51,632 nucleotides of DNA from Deltaproteobacteria bacterium (GTDB taxonomy: Bacteria > Myxococcota_A > Polyangia > Haliangiales > JADYYK01), in NCBI GenBank assembly GCA_020853705.1, contig JADYYK010000177.1, positions 1 to 51,632 of the forward strand, in the 5' to 3' direction. Below are positions 8,343-19,741 of the stretch, piece after piece. Below the pieces are notes generated by a model. The model had not been told where the DNA came from. It was given only the letters and a program-made list of their open reading frames with translations, and did no database searches. The translations under genes and the position numbers were made by a program. How positions within the stretch are numbered: position 1 is the stretch's first letter; every line of letters starts with the position of its first letter.

Positions 8343-9199
8343 CAGCGCGCCGCCGCCAGCTCCGTCGCCATGGTGGCGGCCGACGCCGCGCGCCCCTGCG
8401 GGCTCTTGTCGAGCGCGCGCATGATGACGTCCTCGAGCTCCTGGCTCAGCCCCACGTCGGGCGCGACCTCGCTCGGATACGGCGGGTGGGTCGTCAGCGT
8501 CAGGATGATGGTCTCGTCGGGCGACGCGCCGCCGAACGGGCGCTGCCCGGTGATCATCTCGAACAGCATGACGCCGACGGCGTACAGGTCGCTGCGCTCG
8601 TCGAAGCCCTCGCCGCGCAGCCGCTCGGGCGCGATGTACGACGGCGAGCCGACCACGTTGCCCTGCTGCGTGATGCCGGGCGCCCCGGCCAGCGCGACCA
8701 GCCCGAAGTCGACCAGCACGGCGCGCTCGCCGCCCCGGCTGTCGGGCACCAGCACCACGTTGCCGGGCTTCAGATCGCGGTGGATCACGCCGGCGGCGTG
8801 CGCGCCGGTCAGCCCACTCAGGACCTGGTGCGCGATGGCCCGCGCCCGGGGCAGCGGTAGCCGCTTCTCTCGTGCCAGCTCGTGCAACAAGGACCGCCCG
8901 CGCAAGAACTCCAGCGCCAGAAACGGCATGCCGCCGCGGCGAATTCCGAAATCCAGCAGCGCCACCACGTTGGGGTGGCGGATCTTGCGCAGGGTCTCGA
9001 CCTCGCGCTCGAAGCGCAGCCGGGTGTCCTCGTCGCTGGCCAGCCGGGTGTGGATCAGCTTGAGCGCGACCTCGCCATGGCCGCCGGGCTGCTCGTCGCG
9101 CGCCTCCCAGACGTCGGCCACGGCGCCGCGGCCGACCATGCGGATGGGCTGGTAGCGCCCTGCGACCTTGTCAGGGATCTGCGGCGAGCCCGGCAGCAC
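8342..9199 (-). CDS. Hanks-type Ser/Thr protein kinase (cytoplasmic)
   Basis: A 285-residue kinase consisting of little more than the catalytic domain. It has a glycine loop (GRGAVADVWEA), the ATP lysine in VALKLIH, HRDLKPGN, DFGL and SPSYIAPE, and all the key residues are present. There is no transmembrane helix, so it is predicted to be soluble. The start is GTG 9199, preceded by TAATCT exactly 6 nt upstream and no Shine-Dalgarno, which suggests a leaderless message. The stop overlaps the ATG of the downstream lipoprotein gene (TGATG). Confidence 0.92.
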   Translation of the reverse strand: MLPGSPQIPDKVAGRYQPIRMVGRGAVADVWEARDEQPGGHGEVALKLIHTRLASDEDTRLRFEREVETLRKIRHPNVVALLDFGIRRGGMPFLALEFLRGRSLLHELAREKRLPLPRARAIAHQVLSGLTGAHAAGVIHRDLKPGNVVLVPDSRGGERAVLVDFGLVALAGAPGITQQGNVVGSPSYIAPERLRGEGFDERSDLYAVGVMLFEMITGQRPFGGASPDETIILTLTTHPPYPSEVAPDVGLSQELEDVIMRALDKSPQGRAASAATMATELAAAR

Positions 9200-9243
9200 G
9201 CCGCCAGATTAACACTTCCGCGCGCGGCTCGCGCGCCTGGAGC

Positions 9244-10247
<1,004 letters not shown>

Positions 10248-10248
<1 letters not shown>

Positions 10249-10675
10249 CAGCTTCCCCCTTGCGGTTGTTCAGCAGCCAAGAGCGTCGCGCGCAGCTCGG
10301 GCGGGATGCGCACCGGCCGCCCGCCCTCGCGGGTCATGCAGGCATGCACGGTGTAGCCCGAGGCCACGCGCTCGCCATCCTCGCGGTGAATCACATATTC
10401 GAAGCGCGCCGAGGCCCCGCGCAGCTGGGCCGCCGGGATCTCGGCGCCGATGACCAGCACGTCGTCATAGCGAGCCGGCCGGTGGTAGCGCACGTTGGCC
10501 TCGACCACGGGCAGGAACAGCCCCTCGCGGGCCTCGAAGGCGCGGTAGCTCTGGCCCGCGCTGCGCAGATACTCGTTGCGCGCGACCTCGAACCAGCGCA
10601 GGTAGTTGCCGTAGTAGGCGATCCCCATCTGGTCGGTGTCGCCGTAGATCACACGCACGCGGGCGACCTCGCGCA

Positions 10676-10676
<1 letters not shown>
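10248..10676 (-). CDS. ybgC: YbgC-like acyl-CoA thioesterase (hotdog fold)
   Basis: A 142-residue hotdog-fold thioesterase. It has the 4-hydroxybenzoyl-CoA thioesterase/YbgC signature YGDTDQMGIAYYGNYLRWFE, with the catalytic Asp, followed by Y-H-R-PARYDD. It probably hydrolyses short or aromatic acyl-CoA. In many bacteria YbgC is linked to the tol-pal genes. Here it sits between homoserine dehydrogenase and fructose bisphosphatase, overlapping both by TGATG, so translation is probably coupled. Confidence 0.93.
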
Positions 10677-11983
<1,307 letters not shown>

Positions 11984-12034
11984 GCGGGGGCAATCTACCG
12001 CCCTGCCCCGGCGCCGCGCCAGTACAATGGTCAG

Positions 12035-12370
12035 GTGCGCATGAAGCTGGTTCTGACGCTGGGGCTGCTGCTGGGCACGCTGGGCTGCGAGGACAAACCG
12101 CAGCGCCACCCGCCCAACGTGCCGCCGCTGCCCAGCGGGTCGCCGTCGCTGCCCAGGGCCTCGGCGACACCGCCGGCGGCGATGCTGATCGACATCAACC
12201 ATGCCAGCCAGGCCGAGCTGGAGGCGCTGCCCGCGGTGGGCGAGGCCTATGCGCGGCGCATCATCGCGGGCCGCCCGTATGCCGAGAAGACGCAGCTGCG
12301 CTCGCGCGACATCGTCCCCGAGGGCACCTACCAGCGCATCCGCGACCTCATCATCGCGCGCCAGAACTGA
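12035..12370 (+). CDS. ComEA-like helix-hairpin-helix lipoprotein
   Basis: A protein of about 111 residues with a lipobox (LLLGTLGC), a Pro/Ser-rich linker, and a helix-hairpin-helix domain (IDINHASQAELEALPAVGEA, then YARRIIAGRPY). That domain resembles the DNA-binding module of ComEA. It could bind DNA at the cell surface, but ComEA-type modules also occur in proteins of other function. GTG 12035 has TACAAT exactly 6 nt upstream and adds a basic residue to the signal peptide. ATG 12041 is the alternative. It is divergent from hom and converges with the MgtC-like gene. Confidence 0.75.
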   Translation: MRMKLVLTLGLLLGTLGCEDKPQRHPPNVPPLPSGSPSLPRASATPPAAMLIDINHASQAELEALPAVGEAYARRIIAGRPYAEKTQLRSRDIVPEGTYQRIRDLIIARQN

Positions 12371-12385
12371 CCCGCGCCGGCGCCG

Positions 12386-13129
12386 CTACTCCTGGCCGGG
12401 CGACCACTGCACACGCAGCGTGCCGTCGAGCTGGCACAGCGCGTTCACGATCTGCTCGCCGCGGTTGCGCTGACGCTTCTTCAGCACCACCGTCATGTCG
12501 ACGCGCAGCACCTTCTCGGCCATGTCGCGTGACAGCCGGAACGACTGCACCCGCGCCCCGGTGGCCTCGACCGCGGTGCGCACGCGCGAGAAGCCACCCT
12601 CGACGTCGGTGGTGCGCACCGTGATGGTCTCGTAGACCTCCGACGGCATGACGCGCTCGACATAGCGGAACAGCACCAGCGTGATCCAGGCCGCCGCGGC
12701 GCCCATGCCGGCCAGCACCAGCAGGCCGGCGCCCGCCAGCGCGCCCAGCGCGGCCACCGTCCACAGCGACGCCGCGGTGGTCAGGCCGCGGACCCGGTTG
12801 TCGTCGTGCTTGACGATGACGCCGGCACCCAGAAAGCCGATCCCCGTGATGATGCCCTGCACCACGCGCCCGGGGTCGAGGCGCGCGATGGTCGCCGCCG
12901 AGGTCGCCTCGGGCAGCAAGAGGTACAGGTCGCCGGCCGCCATCATGATGATGGCCGAGCCCAGCGCGACCAGGATGTGGGTGCGAAAGCCGGCCGCGCG
13001 CCCGTGCAGCTCGCGCTCCATGCCGATGATGCCGGAGGCCGCGATGGCGACACCGAGCCGGATCAGGTGGTCGACGATGCGCACGGGGTCGAGCTCGTAC
13101 TGCCAGCTCAGCAGGGTCGCGAAGGGCAC
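12386..13129 (-). CDS. MgtC/SapB-family membrane protein
   Basis: A 247-residue protein. The N-terminal 150 residues contain the MgtC family helices (IIGMERELHGRAAGFRTHIL, GIGFLGAGVIVKHDD, RGLTTAASLWTVAALG). The C-terminal 85 residues form a soluble ACT-like domain. Family members are linked to magnesium limitation and membrane stress, but their molecular activity is debated. The start is a GTG. It converges with the helix-hairpin-helix lipoprotein, with a gap of 15 bp. Confidence 0.92.
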   Translation of the reverse strand: MPFATLLSWQYELDPVRIVDHLIRLGVAIAASGIIGMERELHGRAAGFRTHILVALGSAIIMMAAGDLYLLLPEATSAATIARLDPGRVVQGIITGIGFLGAGVIVKHDDNRVRGLTTAASLWTVAALGALAGAGLLVLAGMGAAAAWITLVLFRYVERVMPSEVYETITVRTTDVEGGFSRVRTAVEATGARVQSFRLSRDMAEKVLRVDMTVVLKKRQRNRGEQIVNALCQLDGTLRVQWSPGQE

Positions 13130-13204
13130 CCCCCATCATCGCACGGGGCTCGAAAAGGCGCCTCGGCCCCGGATGGCCGGGCGCGAGCGCGGCCTTCGAC
13201 CTGC

Positions 13205-14383
13205 CTAGAAGAGCCGCCTCAGCCCGCGGATGGCCTGGCGCGAGCGCTGCTCGTTCTCGATCAGCGCGAAGCGCACGTGGCCGTCGCCCCAGTCGCCGAA
13301 GCCGATGCCGGGTGACACCGCCACGTCGCACTCCTTGATGCAGCGCTCGGCGAAGGCCAGCGAGCCCTCGGCGCGGTATTTCTCGGGGATCTCGGCCCAC
13401 ACGAACATGGTCGCCTTGGGCGGTGGCACGTGCCAGCCGATGCGCTCCAGCCCCTCGCACAGCACGTCGCGACGCACCCGGTAGGTGTCACAGATCTCGC
13501 CGACGCAGTCCTGCGGGCCATTGAGCGCCACGATCGACGCGATCTGCAGCGGCTGGAAGGTGCCGTAGTCGAGGTAGCTCTTGATGCGGCCGAGGGCGTG
13601 GATCAAGGTCGGGTTGCCGACGCAGAAGCCGGCACGCCAGCCCGGCATGTTGTAGCTCTTGGACAGGGTGAAAAACTCGACCGCGAGCTCCTTGGCGCCC
13701 GGCACCTGCAGGATCGACGGCGCGACATAGCCGTCGAACACGATGTCGGCGTAGGCCAGATCCTGGACGACCCACAGCTTCTTGTCGCGCGCGAAGGCGA
13801 CCACCCGGGTGAAGAAGTCGAGGTCCACGACCGCGGTGGTCGGGTTGTGCGGGAAGTTGAGCAGCAGCAGCTTGGGCCGCGGCCAGGTGCGCTTGTAGGC
13901 CGACTCCAGATCGGCGAAGAAGTCGCGCCCGGGGCCGATGGGCACGTTGCAGACCTCGCCGCCGGCCAGGATGACGCCGTAGGCGTGGATCGGGTAGCAC
14001 GGGTTGGGGACCAGCACGACGTCGCCTGGCGCGGTGACCGCGAACAGCAGGTGGGCCAGCCCCTCCTTTGAGCCGATGGTCGCGATGGCCTCGGTCTCGG
14101 GGTCGAGGCTGACGCCGAAGCGGCGCGCATACCAGTCACAGATGGCGCCGCGCAGCTTGGGCAGGCCGCGTGACATCGAGTAGCGGTGGTTCCTGGGCTC
14201 GGGCGCGGCCTCGATCAGCTTGTCCACGATGTGGCGCGGCGTCGGCTGGTCGGGGTTGCCCATGCCGAAGTCGACGATGTCCTTGCCGCTGCGCCGGGCC
14301 TCCTTCTTCAGCTTGTCGACGATGCCGAAGACGTACGGCGGCAGGCGGCGGATGCGGTAGAACTCCTCGTGTTCTTCAGCCAT
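13205..14383 (-). CDS. Class I/II PLP-dependent aminotransferase (AlaC/LL-DAP aminotransferase type)
   Basis: A 392-residue fold-type I aminotransferase. The Schiff-base lysine lies in SKSYNMPGWRAGF, with FGMGNPDQPTP near the N-terminus and NFPHNPTTA and DLAYADIVFDG in the core. Closest in style to AlaC alanine transaminases and to enzymes annotated as LL-diaminopimelate aminotransferase. The substrate is not certain. ATG 14383 is preferred because GGGAG lies just upstream. A start at 14419 would add twelve non-conserved residues. Proximity to hom suits amino-acid metabolism. Confidence 0.9.
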   Translation of the reverse strand: MAEEHEEFYRIRRLPPYVFGIVDKLKKEARRSGKDIVDFGMGNPDQPTPRHIVDKLIEAAPEPRNHRYSMSRGLPKLRGAICDWYARRFGVSLDPETEAIATIGSKEGLAHLLFAVTAPGDVVLVPNPCYPIHAYGVILAGGEVCNVPIGPGRDFFADLESAYKRTWPRPKLLLLNFPHNPTTAVVDLDFFTRVVAFARDKKLWVVQDLAYADIVFDGYVAPSILQVPGAKELAVEFFTLSKSYNMPGWRAGFCVGNPTLIHALGRIKSYLDYGTFQPLQIASIVALNGPQDCVGEICDTYRVRRDVLCEGLERIGWHVPPPKATMFVWAEIPEKYRAEGSLAFAERCIKECDVAVSPGIGFGDWGDGHVRFALIENEQRSRQAIRGLRRLF

Positions 14384-14429
14384 GGCTCCCGTTGATAACA
14401 CGCGCGAGCCAGGGCGCACATTCCAGCCG

Positions 14430-15920
14430 CTATTTCAGCTGAACCGCGCCCACCCGCTCGCCGGCACGCAGCACGCGCAGCGCGATGTCGAGGCCCTCGC
14501 GGCGGCGATCGAGCCGTAGCCCGGGGCGGGCGCGATCGATGGCGGCGGCCAGCTCGGGGTGGTGGGCCACGAGGTCGCCGCGGCGGGCGCGAGCGGCCAG
14601 CTCGGTGCGGTTGATGACCACCGGCGGCAGCATGAACGACGGGCGCGGCGCGGTCAGGCCGGGGTCCAGGCAGCTGGCCAGGTGGTTGGTCGCGGTGACC
14701 CGGCCGTTGAGCGGCGGCACGCCGAAACGGCGCGTCACCGTGGAGGCCACCGAGACGTGATCGAATGGGGTGCGCACCACGCCGCGCAGCGCGCGCGGGC
14801 CGGCGACGATGGAGGGCACGCGGAAGCCGAGCTGGCGGAAGTCGGCGCGGGTGTCGGTGGTGGTCGGCGGCGGCACGTGATCGTGGAAGCCGCCGTGCTC
14901 GTCATAGGTGATGACGAAGAGGATCTGGTCCCACTGCGGCGAGGTCGCCAGCGCGTTCCACACCGAGGCGATCAGCGCCTGGCCCAGGCGGACATCGTGG
15001 TCGGGGTGATCGTCATTGGCGCCCGCGGCCAGGAAGCCGGGGTCGACGATGCTGAACTGCGGCAGCGTGCCGCCCTGCGCGGCGGTGAAGAACTGCTCGA
15101 TGGGGGCGTTGCCGGTGGCCTTGCCATAGCCGCCCAGCGCCCACGGTACGTCGTGGAAGTAGTTGCGGTTGGAGATCCCGGCGCCGTCGAGGGCGGCGAA
15201 GATCGACCGGAAGCCGATGGCGGGCGAGTTGCCCTTGATACCGGTCGAGGTCGCGCCGTGCAGGTAGAAGCGGTTGGGCCAGGTCGGCCCCATCACCGAG
15301 GCGAACCAGCGCTCGCACAGCGCGAACTCGTCGGCCAGGCCATACAGCGACGGCAGCTGGCTGCGCACGTGGTAGCCCATGACGTCGTTCTGGTTGGCGC
15401 CGCGGTGGGCGACGACGAAGCCGTCGTTGGCGCCGCTGTTCCACTGCTGGTGCGAGTCGTCCCAGCCGTGCGGCGGGTCGGCCGGGGTGAAGTCGTCGAG
15501 CTGGAACGGCGCGATCCGGGTGCCCGCGGGGTCGAGGTTGAACTCGGCGCCGGTCAGGCCGTCGACGGCGCGCCCCTCGCGCAGGCTGAGCGAGCCGAAG
15601 TAGTGATCGAAGGAGCGGTTCTCCATCATCAGGACGACGACGGTGGAGACCGTGGACAGGATGTCGCCCGAGGGCAGCGCGTCGGGCTGGGCGGCGTCGG
15701 GCGGTGCGGCGTCGGGGACGGCGGCGTCGGGCGTCAGCGCGGCGTCGGCCTCGGTGGCGGCGGCGTCATGTTCACCGGTGTCGCCGACTGACTGGTCATC
15801 ACAGCCAGGCCCGACCGCGGCCGCGCTGCCGATGGCGAGGCCGAAGGCTGCGCCGCCCAGCTTCAGCACATCACGGCGGCTGACCCCACCTTCACGCTCA
15901 CGCTTGCCCGGTCCTGCCAT
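14430..15920 (-). CDS. Tat-exported phosphoesterase/phospholipase C-like protein
   Basis: A 496-residue member of the phosphoesterase family that includes bacterial phospholipases C and acid phosphatase AcpA. A twin-arginine signal, SRRDVLKLGGAAFGLAIG, is followed by a possible lipobox (GPGC) and an Asp/Ala/Pro-rich spacer. The catalytic region starts with MMENRSFDHYFGSL and includes PPHGWDDSHQQWN, GPTWPNRFYLHGATSTG, NDDHPDHDVRLGQ and ITYDEHGGFHDHVPPP. It is therefore exported folded and probably anchored at the cell surface, cleaving phosphodiesters in lipids or other substrates. GGGAG lies 8 nt before the ATG. Confidence 0.9.
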   Translation of the reverse strand: MAGPGKREREGGVSRRDVLKLGGAAFGLAIGSAAAVGPGCDDQSVGDTGEHDAAATEADAALTPDAAVPDAAPPDAAQPDALPSGDILSTVSTVVVLMMENRSFDHYFGSLSLREGRAVDGLTGAEFNLDPAGTRIAPFQLDDFTPADPPHGWDDSHQQWNSGANDGFVVAHRGANQNDVMGYHVRSQLPSLYGLADEFALCERWFASVMGPTWPNRFYLHGATSTGIKGNSPAIGFRSIFAALDGAGISNRNYFHDVPWALGGYGKATGNAPIEQFFTAAQGGTLPQFSIVDPGFLAAGANDDHPDHDVRLGQALIASVWNALATSPQWDQILFVITYDEHGGFHDHVPPPTTTDTRADFRQLGFRVPSIVAGPRALRGVVRTPFDHVSVASTVTRRFGVPPLNGRVTATNHLASCLDPGLTAPRPSFMLPPVVINRTELAARARRGDLVAHHPELAAAIDRARPGLRLDRRREGLDIALRVLRAGERVGAVQLK

Positions 15921-16038
15921 GTGAGGCTCCCTCGAAAAACGGCCGAAGCTTAGCCAAATCGCGGGCAAGTGAAAGCAAGATCGGTGTGACGGCCCGACCA
16001 GTGGGGAGACCGCCGCAGGTTCAGCGTATCCTCGCGAC

Positions 16039-16911
16039 ATGAAACGAGGAGTCCTGGTCGCCCTGGCGGCAATGACGCTGGGGGCATGTAGCCGCCAGCG
16101 TGACAGGCGGCCAGCGCCGGCGGGTGGACAGGCGCAGGCGCCGGGCGGGGGAGCCGGCGCGACGCCGCGCGAGCTGCCCAGCGTCGGTGCCAGCGATGCA
16201 GGGGTGGCGGCGGCGACGGCCGCGACGGCGGCGACGGTGGCGCCGGACGCGGCGCTGGCGGCGCAAGGTGGCAAGCGCCCGGACACCGCGGCGCAGCAGC
16301 AGCTCGACGATCAGGCGCTGCGCATGCTGGCGGTCCTCGGCAGCAGAGGCAACAGCCGGGGTGGCGCCATCGACAAGGTGTTCTCGGCGCCCGACCTCGA
16401 TCTGTCGGCGGCGGCCAGGGCGGATCGGTTCAGCGACAGCGGGGGCACCGGCGGGTCGGGTGGTGGTGTCAACGTCGGCGCGAGTGGCGGCAGCCTCCGC
16501 TCAGGCGCCGGGAGCGTCGGAGGGCCGGCCCTGGCTGGTGGCCCCGGTACGGCTGGTGGCGGAGTTCGCGCCGCGCCGACCGGTCCGCGCGCGGTGGTCA
16601 CCGTCGAGTCGGTCACCGTGGTCGTCGGCGACGTCCCCGACGCGCTGGCCGGCGTGATGCGCCGCTTCTCGGGCGTGCGCGCGTGTTACCAGCGCCAGCT
16701 GACCGAGGACCCCAGCCTCGCGGGTCGGCTGCAGGTCAGCCTGATCGTGGGCGACGACGGGACGGTGCGCAGCGCCAGCGTCCAGCCCGACGGCCTCGAC
16801 GACCCGCAGCTCGTGCGCTGTGTCAGCGCGGTGATGCAGCGAATCAGGTTCACCGACGCCAGCGCCGGGGCCGAGCTGCAGGTCAGCTTCACGCTGGCGG
16901 CCGAAACCTGA
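16039..16911 (+). CDS. AgmX/PglI C-terminal domain lipoprotein
   Basis: A 290-residue lipoprotein (lipobox MTLGAC) with a long low-complexity Ala/Gly/Ser middle. The C-terminal 90 residues are of the AgmX/PglI type (RRFSGVRACYQRQLTEDPS, LQVSLIVGDDGTVRSASVQ, RCVSAVMQRIRF), a TonB-C-like fold common in myxobacteria. AgmX has been linked to gliding motility, but this domain occurs widely and the role here is unknown. TATCCT sits exactly 6 nt before the ATG with no Shine-Dalgarno, which suggests a leaderless message. Confidence 0.82.
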   Translation: MKRGVLVALAAMTLGACSRQRDRRPAPAGGQAQAPGGGAGATPRELPSVGASDAGVAAATAATAATVAPDAALAAQGGKRPDTAAQQQLDDQALRMLAVLGSRGNSRGGAIDKVFSAPDLDLSAAARADRFSDSGGTGGSGGGVNVGASGGSLRSGAGSVGGPALAGGPGTAGGGVRAAPTGPRAVVTVESVTVVVGDVPDALAGVMRRFSGVRACYQRQLTEDPSLAGRLQVSLIVGDDGTVRSASVQPDGLDDPQLVRCVSAVMQRIRFTDASAGAELQVSFTLAAET

Positions 16912-16969
16912 GCCGCACAGCGCCGCGCGGGTGGCGCTTTGGGCGCTGACGTGCTGGAATTGGCCCCGC

Positions 16970-18358
16970 ATGTGGATCGCTCTCGCCATCGTCACCGCGG
17001 TCGTGCTGCTGCCTCCGGCGCTGTCACCGACCATCCGTCGTCTGTGGGCCTTCTTCCTGTACGCGATGAAGTACATCTTCATCTGGCTGGGTGACGTCAC
17101 CCGGCTGCGCTGGATCTGGGCCGTGGGCGGCAACGAGGTCTACCACCGCTACACGCGGCCGGAGCTCCTGCGCCTGTTCTGCGAGGACCTCGGCCCGACC
17201 TTCATCAAGTTCGGGCAGATCGTGGCCTCGTCGTCGGGCATGTTCCCCAAGCGCTACGTGGTCGAGTTCCAGAAGTGTCTCGATCGGGTGCGGCCGTTCC
17301 CGTTCGACGTGGTCGAGACCATCCTGCACCAGGAGCTGGGCGACCGCGCCGGCCGGCTGAGCAAGCTGTCGGAGGTGCCGCTGGCGTCGGCGTCGATCGC
17401 GCAGGTGCACACCGCGGTGCTCGACGGCGACACCAACGTGGTGGTCAAGGTGCAGCGGCCCGGGATCGCGTCGCGCATCGACGCCGACATGAAGATCATG
17501 CGCGTGGTCGCGGCCATCGTGGCGCGCTTCGTCAAGGACGCCGACCTCGCCAACCCCGTCGCCATCGTCGACGACTTCAGCGAGACCCTGCGCGAGGAGC
17601 TCGACTTCCGCAAGGAGGGCAAGAACCTCGACCGCTTCAACGAGATCATGGCGGGCCTGGGCCACCACGACGTGCGCGCGCCGCGCCCGTATGCCGAGCT
17701 GTCCACGCCGCGCGCCCTGGTGATGGAGCGCTTCTATGGCACCCGGGTCGACGACGCCGAGCGCATCCGCGCGCGCGGGATCGACGCCGAGGCGCAGCTG
17801 GTCAAGGGGCTGCGCTCGTGGTTCCAGAGCGTGCTGTTCCACGGCTTCTTCCACGGCGACGTGCACGCCGGCAACCTGATGCTGCTCGACGACGACACCA
17901 TCGGGTTCCTCGACTTCGGCATCGTGGGGCGCTTCGACGGCAAGAAGAAGTCGATGGTGACCGACTACATCGTGGCCTTCGCGGGCGGCGACTACCGCGG
18001 CCTGGCCAAGGTCATCACCGACATGGGCGGCGTCGCGCCCGGCCTCGACATGGACAAGTTCGCCGCCGATCTGGAGCAGGCCTACAGCCCGATCCTCAAG
18101 CTCAAGTTCTCCGACATCAACTATGCCGAGCTGCTGCCGCAGATCCAGAAGGTGGCGTCCAAGCACCGCATGCGCATGCCCAAGGAGTTCGTGCTGATCA
18201 CGAAGCAGATGCTGTACTTCGATCGGTACGCCAAGCTGCTGGCGCCCAACCTGAACATCTTCACCGACCCGCGCCTGGTGATGTCCCTGATGAGCGACGT
18301 CGCCCGCGCCCGCGCGCTGCAGGCCGAAGAGGCAGCGGCGACCGCAGCCGCGAACTGA
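16970..18358 (+). CDS. AarF/UbiB-family atypical kinase
   Basis: A 462-residue ABC1/ADCK/UbiB family protein. It has the KxGQ motif in GPTFIKFGQIVASSSGMFP, the ASIAQVH segment that replaces the usual glycine loop, the lysine in VVVKVQRPG, HGDVHAGNLM and DFG. An N-terminal hydrophobic helix probably tethers it to the membrane. The family supports ubiquinone synthesis and quinone handling. The start is ATG 16970, and the few codons upstream lack conservation. It abuts the convergent gene ending at 18359 with no intervening base. Confidence 0.93.
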   Translation: MWIALAIVTAVVLLPPALSPTIRRLWAFFLYAMKYIFIWLGDVTRLRWIWAVGGNEVYHRYTRPELLRLFCEDLGPTFIKFGQIVASSSGMFPKRYVVEFQKCLDRVRPFPFDVVETILHQELGDRAGRLSKLSEVPLASASIAQVHTAVLDGDTNVVVKVQRPGIASRIDADMKIMRVVAAIVARFVKDADLANPVAIVDDFSETLREELDFRKEGKNLDRFNEIMAGLGHHDVRAPRPYAELSTPRALVMERFYGTRVDDAERIRARGIDAEAQLVKGLRSWFQSVLFHGFFHGDVHAGNLMLLDDDTIGFLDFGIVGRFDGKKKSMVTDYIVAFAGGDYRGLAKVITDMGGVAPGLDMDKFAADLEQAYSPILKLKFSDINYAELLPQIQKVASKHRMRMPKEFVLITKQMLYFDRYAKLLAPNLNIFTDPRLVMSLMSDVARARALQAEEAAATAAAN

Positions 18359-18967
<609 letters not shown>

Positions 18968-19002
18968 GACACCTCCGACACCCGGGCTTACGTCGCCTTG
19001 GG

Positions 19003-19551
19003 TCAGGTCTGCCAGAGCGTCGCGAGATCGAGCTCGATGGCGTCGAACGGCTCGGCCCGGACCTTGTCGGTGCCCGCGTGGGTCGCGACCAGGCGCCAGC
19101 CGTCACCGACGAAGCGCAGGATCTCCAGGGTCTCGGTGACCGGGTTGACCAGCCACACGTGCCCCACCCGCTCACGGGCGTAGACCGCCAGCTTGCGCGA
19201 GCGATCGACCCGCTCCGTCGACGGCGACAGCACCTCACACAACCAGTCAGGCGCGACCCGGATTCCGACACCCCTGGGCAGCTCGGGCATGCGCTCGCGG
19301 CGCCACCCGGAGAGATCGGGCACCAGCACGTCTTCGCCGAGGTGCAGCTCCTGCTCGTGGAGGATCACCCAGCCGCCTGGTCCGCCGGAGCCGAGGTCGA
19401 AGGGTCCACCGAGCGACATGACGAGGCGACTCTGGGCGCGCGCATGCACCACAGCTGGCCGCGGCGACACGATGAGGTCGCCGTCGATCAGCTCCCCGGT
19501 GAGGTGCTCGGGCAACGCCTCGATATCGGCGTATGTGGCCCGTTTCGTCAC
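19003..19551 (-). CDS. Uma2-family (DUF820) putative endonuclease
   Basis: A 182-residue Uma2 protein of the PD-(D/E)XK superfamily. Characteristic segments are GELIDGDLIVSPRPAVVHAR, LVPDLSGWRRERMPELP, DWLCEVLSPSTERVDRSRKL and HVWLVNPVTETLEI. The D...E-x-L pattern is the expected catalytic core. Cellular function is unknown, although such proteins are abundant in cyanobacteria and myxobacteria. The start is GTG 19551, supported by a promoter with -35 TTGTCA and -10 TATCCT ending 6 nt before the GTG. Longer frames upstream are not conserved. Confidence 0.85.
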   Translation of the reverse strand: MTKRATYADIEALPEHLTGELIDGDLIVSPRPAVVHARAQSRLVMSLGGPFDLGSGGPGGWVILHEQELHLGEDVLVPDLSGWRRERMPELPRGVGIRVAPDWLCEVLSPSTERVDRSRKLAVYARERVGHVWLVNPVTETLEILRFVGDGWRLVATHAGTDKVRAEPFDAIELDLATLWQT

Positions 19552-19557
19552 CCGTCG

Positions 19558-19586
19558 AGGATACGGCCCGCGCTTGTCCCTGACAA
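19558..19586 (-). promoter_or_regulatory. Sigma-70-type promoter of the Uma2 gene (leaderless)
   Basis: On the minus strand, TTGTCA (19586-19581), a 17-nt spacer, then TATCCT (19563-19558). Six bases separate the -10 from the GTG start, so transcription is predicted to begin at the start codon. Confidence 0.7.
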
Positions 19587-19741
19587 CCGGACTCACCCAC
19601 CCGGGCGCCCCCGCCGCACCCACCTCACCCAGCCCGCCACCACCAGCGCCGCGACCAGACACGCAATCGGCTGCACCATCGACATCACCTCCACATGCGC
19701 AGCCTCGCATGTGGGTCTGACATTGCTCGTGATCGTGTGCC

